From the NCBI GenBank assembly GCA_026874595.1, contig CM049313.1:23746008-23810007 (forward strand): 64,000 bases of DNA. Reading direction: 5' to 3'. Source of the stretch: Sipunculus nudus. Its lineage: Eukaryota; Annelida; Sipuncula; Golfingiida; Sipunculidae. The position numbers were made by a program, and so were the translations under genes. The notes beneath the pieces are model-generated. The model saw only the letters and a list, made by a program, of their open reading frames with translations, was not told the DNA's origin and searched no databases. Every line of letters starts with the position of its first letter. Positions within the stretch are counted from its first letter, which is position 1. Of the stretch, positions 51,201 to 57,200 are shown in pieces.

Positions 51201-54200
51201 CACATGCTTCTAAATTTCATAGTGTAGCAAATATACACGATATATATGACGTTTCCTTTAATTTTTGATTCAAATATACTTTTATATTTTAATAAGTGTG
51301 GGCATATAAATTCTGTAGAATACAGGAAAAGGTAAACAAAAAACAAATCACATTTGTACGCATTTTATGGTACATACTTTATAAAGCTAGAATTTCTAAT
51401 AGTTAAGAGCAAAATAATTGAGACCAAGACTGATACAAAAAAAATTTAGTCTTGAGACCAAGACCATTCTTGAAACCAGTACATCACTGGGGAGGGGATA
51501 CATCTTGCAGGTCTGGAGGATTAGGTCTCAATTTGGGAACAGGAATGGTCAAATTGATTTTGGATTTACAGTCTCCAGTAACTGAACTGACTTTGAAGAT
51601 AGTTTTTCAGTCTTACCTGCTTGACTAACTAATCATATTTTTCGTAGATAAAAAATATTTTTTGGCAAATCTGAGAATTCCAGATATGTATACATTATAA
51701 GATCTAAATTTTAATGTAAATTTTGGTGTGGAAACATGTGCATGTCTATCATTATCCTTTTAGTGCATGGTGTTTCTGTAACTGAGGCTCATTTATTAAT
51801 GAGGTGGTGCTTTATCTGTTTCAGAATGAAGGTTGACAAGATGGGTGACATAGTCACAGGAAACCCACTGGTCATCAAAATGATTGTCACATTTACCAGG
51901 TCAGTCAGGAATGTGTTTCACATCTTCATACTACCAAGTCTTCAGCTATGCATTCAGAGACCTTGATTCAGCAACCCACTCTGGTGTAAATTTCATTAAT
52001 AATGAAAAAGCCTGAACATATTTGGGCTGAAATCACAACTACCAACAAATCAAACAAATAAAATGCAAACAGTACAGCGTACATACGCAGTCTGAACAAT
52101 TGCAAGGACACATGTACCAGAAACTGGACAGGTTTATTTGATTGGTTCGATTCTCGATGCCTTCCTTGCATTGCTAAATATTTGATCAAATCATCAGACC
52201 AGACATCACCATAAAACAAATGTACTCGAGTCATTTGATTGGTTCAATTACCTTATTCATTATTCATGAAATAGACACCAGAGACTGTCACGGAATCAGA
52301 GTCTTTGAAAGCGTAGCCACAGACTTGGTAGTATGAAGATGGTGTTTCAATGCCATTTCAGTTCCCCCTCAATGTTTATAAACTGTTTGCCTTGATACTT
52401 GATATGTACAGAGTCTGAAAGCTTAAAGTATTTTCTATAATCTGGTATAACTAATAGTGTATTAAATAGAGATTTCCCAAAACTGGTTGATATTTTAAAG
52501 ATTTTAAATATTTCCAATCTTTTATATATTTTAAATTATATTTCTCAGCCATTTTCAGCATTGTGAGCTGTAAACATATACTCTTAAATGAGTAATTCTG
52601 TGTTTGCCTGTATTATTCAGAGCCCTTTATAGGTGAAAATTTAAAAAAAAAATACCCAAATAAAAAAAATGTCTTTGGGTGTTTCATCCATATTTTTGTA
52701 TGGTGCCCAGAGGTATTTTGTGTCTTCAATAAATATGCTGAAATTAATTTTTTAGCTCAGCTGACTGTAAGTCATCTGAGCTATAGCGATCACTCTTTGT
52801 CCATCATCCGTCTGTCCGTCCGTCCGTCTGTCCGTTAACCTGGCACAAATCGTAACCGCTGGACCTAGAATCTTGTAACTTTACATTCTGAGAGGTCCAT
52901 GAAAAATCTCCTTGGAAACCAGAAATTAGGTCTCTGTTGCCTATATCCTTTGAGCTATTGGGCCTCAAAGTACCCCCCATAATATTAAAAAATTTCATAC
53001 AAAAACTTCAATATCTCATTAACTACATCACTGATGGTCATGATTTTTTGCATACATATTGATCATGAGAAGTTTCATCACTTCCTGCAGACTGGTAGCG
53101 CCACCTATATTTTTCGATTTTTTACGAATTTTTTTCTCTATTTTTGAGACCTTTAAAAATGTGAACATCTGTTAACAGGGCACAAATCGTAAAGACTGGA
53201 CCTAGAATCTTAATTCTTGACAAACTGAGAGACCTATGAAAAGTCTCCATGGAAACCAGAAATTAGGTCTCTGTTACACATATTCTTCAAGCTATGGGGC
53301 CCCAAAGTACCCCCCCCCCCCCCCAGAGTAGTCAAAAATTTCATACAAAAACTTCAATATCTCATTAACTACATCACTGATGGTCATTATTTTTTGCATA
53401 CATATTTATCATGAGATGTTTCATCAGTGTCTGCAGACTGGTAGCGCCACCTGTATTTTTCGATTTTTTACGATCTTTATTTTTGAGACCTTTAAAAATG
53501 TGAACATCTGTCAACAGGGCACAAATTGTAAAGACTGGACCTAGAATCTTCATTCTTGATACACAGGGAGACCAGAATTTTTTTAGAGACCTTTAAGGAT
53601 GCTGTCATCTGTTAACGTGGCACAAATTGTAACAACAGGACTTAGAATCTTCATTCTTGTCATGCAAGGAGGCCCATGAAAAGTGTCTGTGGAAACCTGA
53701 AATTAGGTCTCTGTTACCCATATCCTTCAAGCTATAGGACTCCGAAGTATCCCTCAGAATAATGGAAAATTTGATACAAAAGCTGAAGTATCTGAACAAA
53801 TAATGCAGAGTTCACCATGATTCTTTGCATGGATATTGCCCATTAAGTGTTTTTATTAGTTTCTGCAGACTGGTGGAACCACCTGTATTTTTTTTCAAAG
53901 TTTATGCATTTTTTCTCTATTTTTGAGATATATAAATACAGTCACAATCTTGGCCTGTTGGTTAATCTGTTTGATGCTTCAAATGAATGGGTATATACTA
54001 CCATTCAGATGATAAAATTTCCTTTGGCAAATATCTTCCCAGTCAGTGGAGCGTCATGACCCATGGGTCACTTGTTTTCAAATACTAATGATTAATTGAA
54101 ACATCCTTAAATCCAGTTATTGTGATATTGTATCGTTATGGGATATTTTGTTATTATACATATATGATTTTGCATGCATGTTCAGATAACCTATGGCTTA

Positions 54201-57200
54201 ATCATTCTTTTACATAACTCATTTCTGTTGCTCGCTAGATGAAGAGTATAATTACACATCAACCATCATGATATTAACATCATATATTAAACAAATAATA
54301 TATCTTTTGAGTTATTTTCTGCATGATGAAGAATATGCTTCACTGGTACCACACAAAGAAATCAGCATGGAACTGTTTTGTTATGAAAATAAATATATTT
54401 TTTAAGAAAAGTACCATTTAATTCATTATATGGCCAGAGTAAGGTTGTCTTTCTGTATTGTCCATCAGAGTTGTTAGGAATGATAAAATATTTTTCATAA
54501 CAGAAAAGCACGTGGGCAGGGTGCACTTCGTGATTTGCTGGGTCCACTCGTGCAGGACGTGGTAAATGACCGCAGTTTGAACATCAACACAAACCCTGTG
54601 GAGGTGTACAAACAGTGGGTGAACCAGCAAGAGACGCAAAGTGGTCAGACAAGGTGAGTACCTCTAGCAGGGCCTTACAGTTTATTATTGAAATAAAAAA
54701 CTAGTATATTACCCATTCTTGTGCTAGGACAGATGCAGGACTTGAGGGCCGGGTTTTATGAATCCACCTGAGACGTTACTTAATGTCCCTTAGGGTGTGA
54801 TGTGTCATTCTGTAATTCCTGGCATTTAACCAAACTGCATCTTCAACCTTCATTGGTAAGTTAAACATGTAAACATTCCAGTGTACAACCGGCAGAACTG
54901 CTTAAGCGGACTTCCATTACGTTCAAGTAAGCACTGGGATATTGTTCTAGCTAAGGACTACTACATATTAAATCAAGTGAAATTAAATTAAATTTAAATT
55001 AAATCACATTAAAACAAGTGAATTGGGCTACAACACATGAAAACAAGTAAATGGAACAGCACATTATATCAAGGGAATTGTGAAGAGACAGTTTGATAAA
55101 TTGTGCTCTTGTAATAAAGAATTGTTTGATTTTGGAATTTAATTTAAATACTGATAATCTGCAGAATTAATTTTAAGTATGATAAAATAGCATATGTAAA
55201 ATAAATCCAGATTCATAAAGTGGTGATGATAAGTTCTAAAATCCTGAAACGTTACAAGATGTCAAGTTATTCTTACTTAATACTCTGATGAATACTTAGC
55301 TATAGTTGTGAATATTGCTAATGGAGATGTTTAATTTTAGTGGTTTGCCATATGACGTGACACCAGATCAGGCTTTGCAACATGAAGAAGTTCGAGCTAG
55401 AATAACAGAATCATCAAAAGCACTGCAACAAGAGACTGATAAATTCCTCATGGCCATACTTCGTGATGTCAACAAGATTCCGTAAGAAATCAGAATTAAT
55501 TGGAAATTATGTCAAAAATTAAAAATATGCATTGTAAAGGGACTTCAACATTTTTTATTTCGTTCCTTTAAATTTCAAAAAAAAATTTGTGGACAGAGAA
55601 AATTTAATTAAGGATCCAGTTGTAGTTTCTGTGGTAATTCATAATTGCAGTTTTAGTTGTATTCAGATGGGCATTTGGCAAAATAATTTTATTTCATTTA
55701 TGGGAATTTTCTTGTGAACCAAATAATCATGATAGTAATACAGACATATGTAATTCAGAACTATTTAGAAAACAATGTTGAAAAGGAAAATGCCTTTTTT
55801 CGCTGTGAATAAATTATTTTTGTCTGTGGGGCAGTAACTTAACTATGTTTCCCTTTTTCTGCTGAAATGTTAACATAAGTTTACTGTTTTTTATTATACT
55901 ATTTGTACAATCTGTGAATTTCAGGTATGGCATGAGATATATGGCCAAAATACTGAAAGATACTCTCCACAATAAATTCCCACAAGCGGCTGAAAAGGAT
56001 GTACTCAAGGTAGAGAGAAGACAATAAACTAGACATACGTATTTAATGTGCCATACTTTTGCATTTAAAATTTAGATTTATATAAACAGACTTTATCATG
56101 CTACTTCTGTAAGTACTCAGCATCTTGTAATGATACAGTGGTCCCTGGTTTGAGAGACCCCCAGGTCAAATAGCCAACTTTTATGCTTCCCTTGCTGGGA
56201 GAGTTTTACAGTTGAAATGTACCTTGATGTACCTCTTGCCATATGTGACCACCAACTGTCAAATTTTGGTCAAAATTCACAATATTACCTGCTTTGTTAG
56301 GCAAATTTCAAAACAATATGATTACTATTAAGCGAGTGATAATAGGGTGATATTGACATCTGTTTGGGCTGTAGATGATCACAATCACCAGCAGTTGGTG
56401 CTCCCACCTACTTTTGGTGTAATAGTCATTTCATCAGGATCAGATTTTCGTATGAAAATGACACATTACTGCAAACTTGACTGACATGACTGGTCAATCT
56501 GTGCAGTGAAATATAATGATGAATGACTTGTTGGAACGGAACAATAATCTTTATTTTAAAGTTTAATGTAATTTAAAAGAAATATACAAACTGATATACC
56601 GTATAATTTAGTAAATACTCCAGATTATTGTGCTGACACTGCAGTATTGGGTCATATTTCAGGCTCATGAAACTATAAATGGTTTCCAATTTTCACATCC
56701 ATTAATCAAAAGACCACCTGCACTCACAGACCATTTTTCTTTGGCAGGAAGCATGGTCTCTCAAAGCAGGGACCACTGTAAATCTTTTTCATCAGGCATC
56801 TTCTGCCTCCTAAAGTCCTTGAAAATCCAGAAATATTTATCATACCTTGATTTAATCAGGTGAAAAATGTTCACCGGAACTAGTTTTGCTCATTACAGAA
56901 GTAACATCATCAGCAAAACGCAGATAAAAAAAATAATCAATGCCTATAAGAGATGATATGAAAATAAAGAGAAGATGAAAAAGCAACCAAAATGGGGACA
57001 CAAAACCCTGCTTCATAAAGATGGTGCCTGGGAATGTTAATCTGTATACTGCTCCTGGAAACGTTTTTTTTTTAATGACAATTAAAGTGTCTTGAAATTG
57101 AAATAGGGCTATATGCTTCCAAACTGCCACCTTTCAGTAAAGGTACATGATGTCATGGTTCTCAGTAACATCACATCATGTAATCACGCTTCCTGGAATG

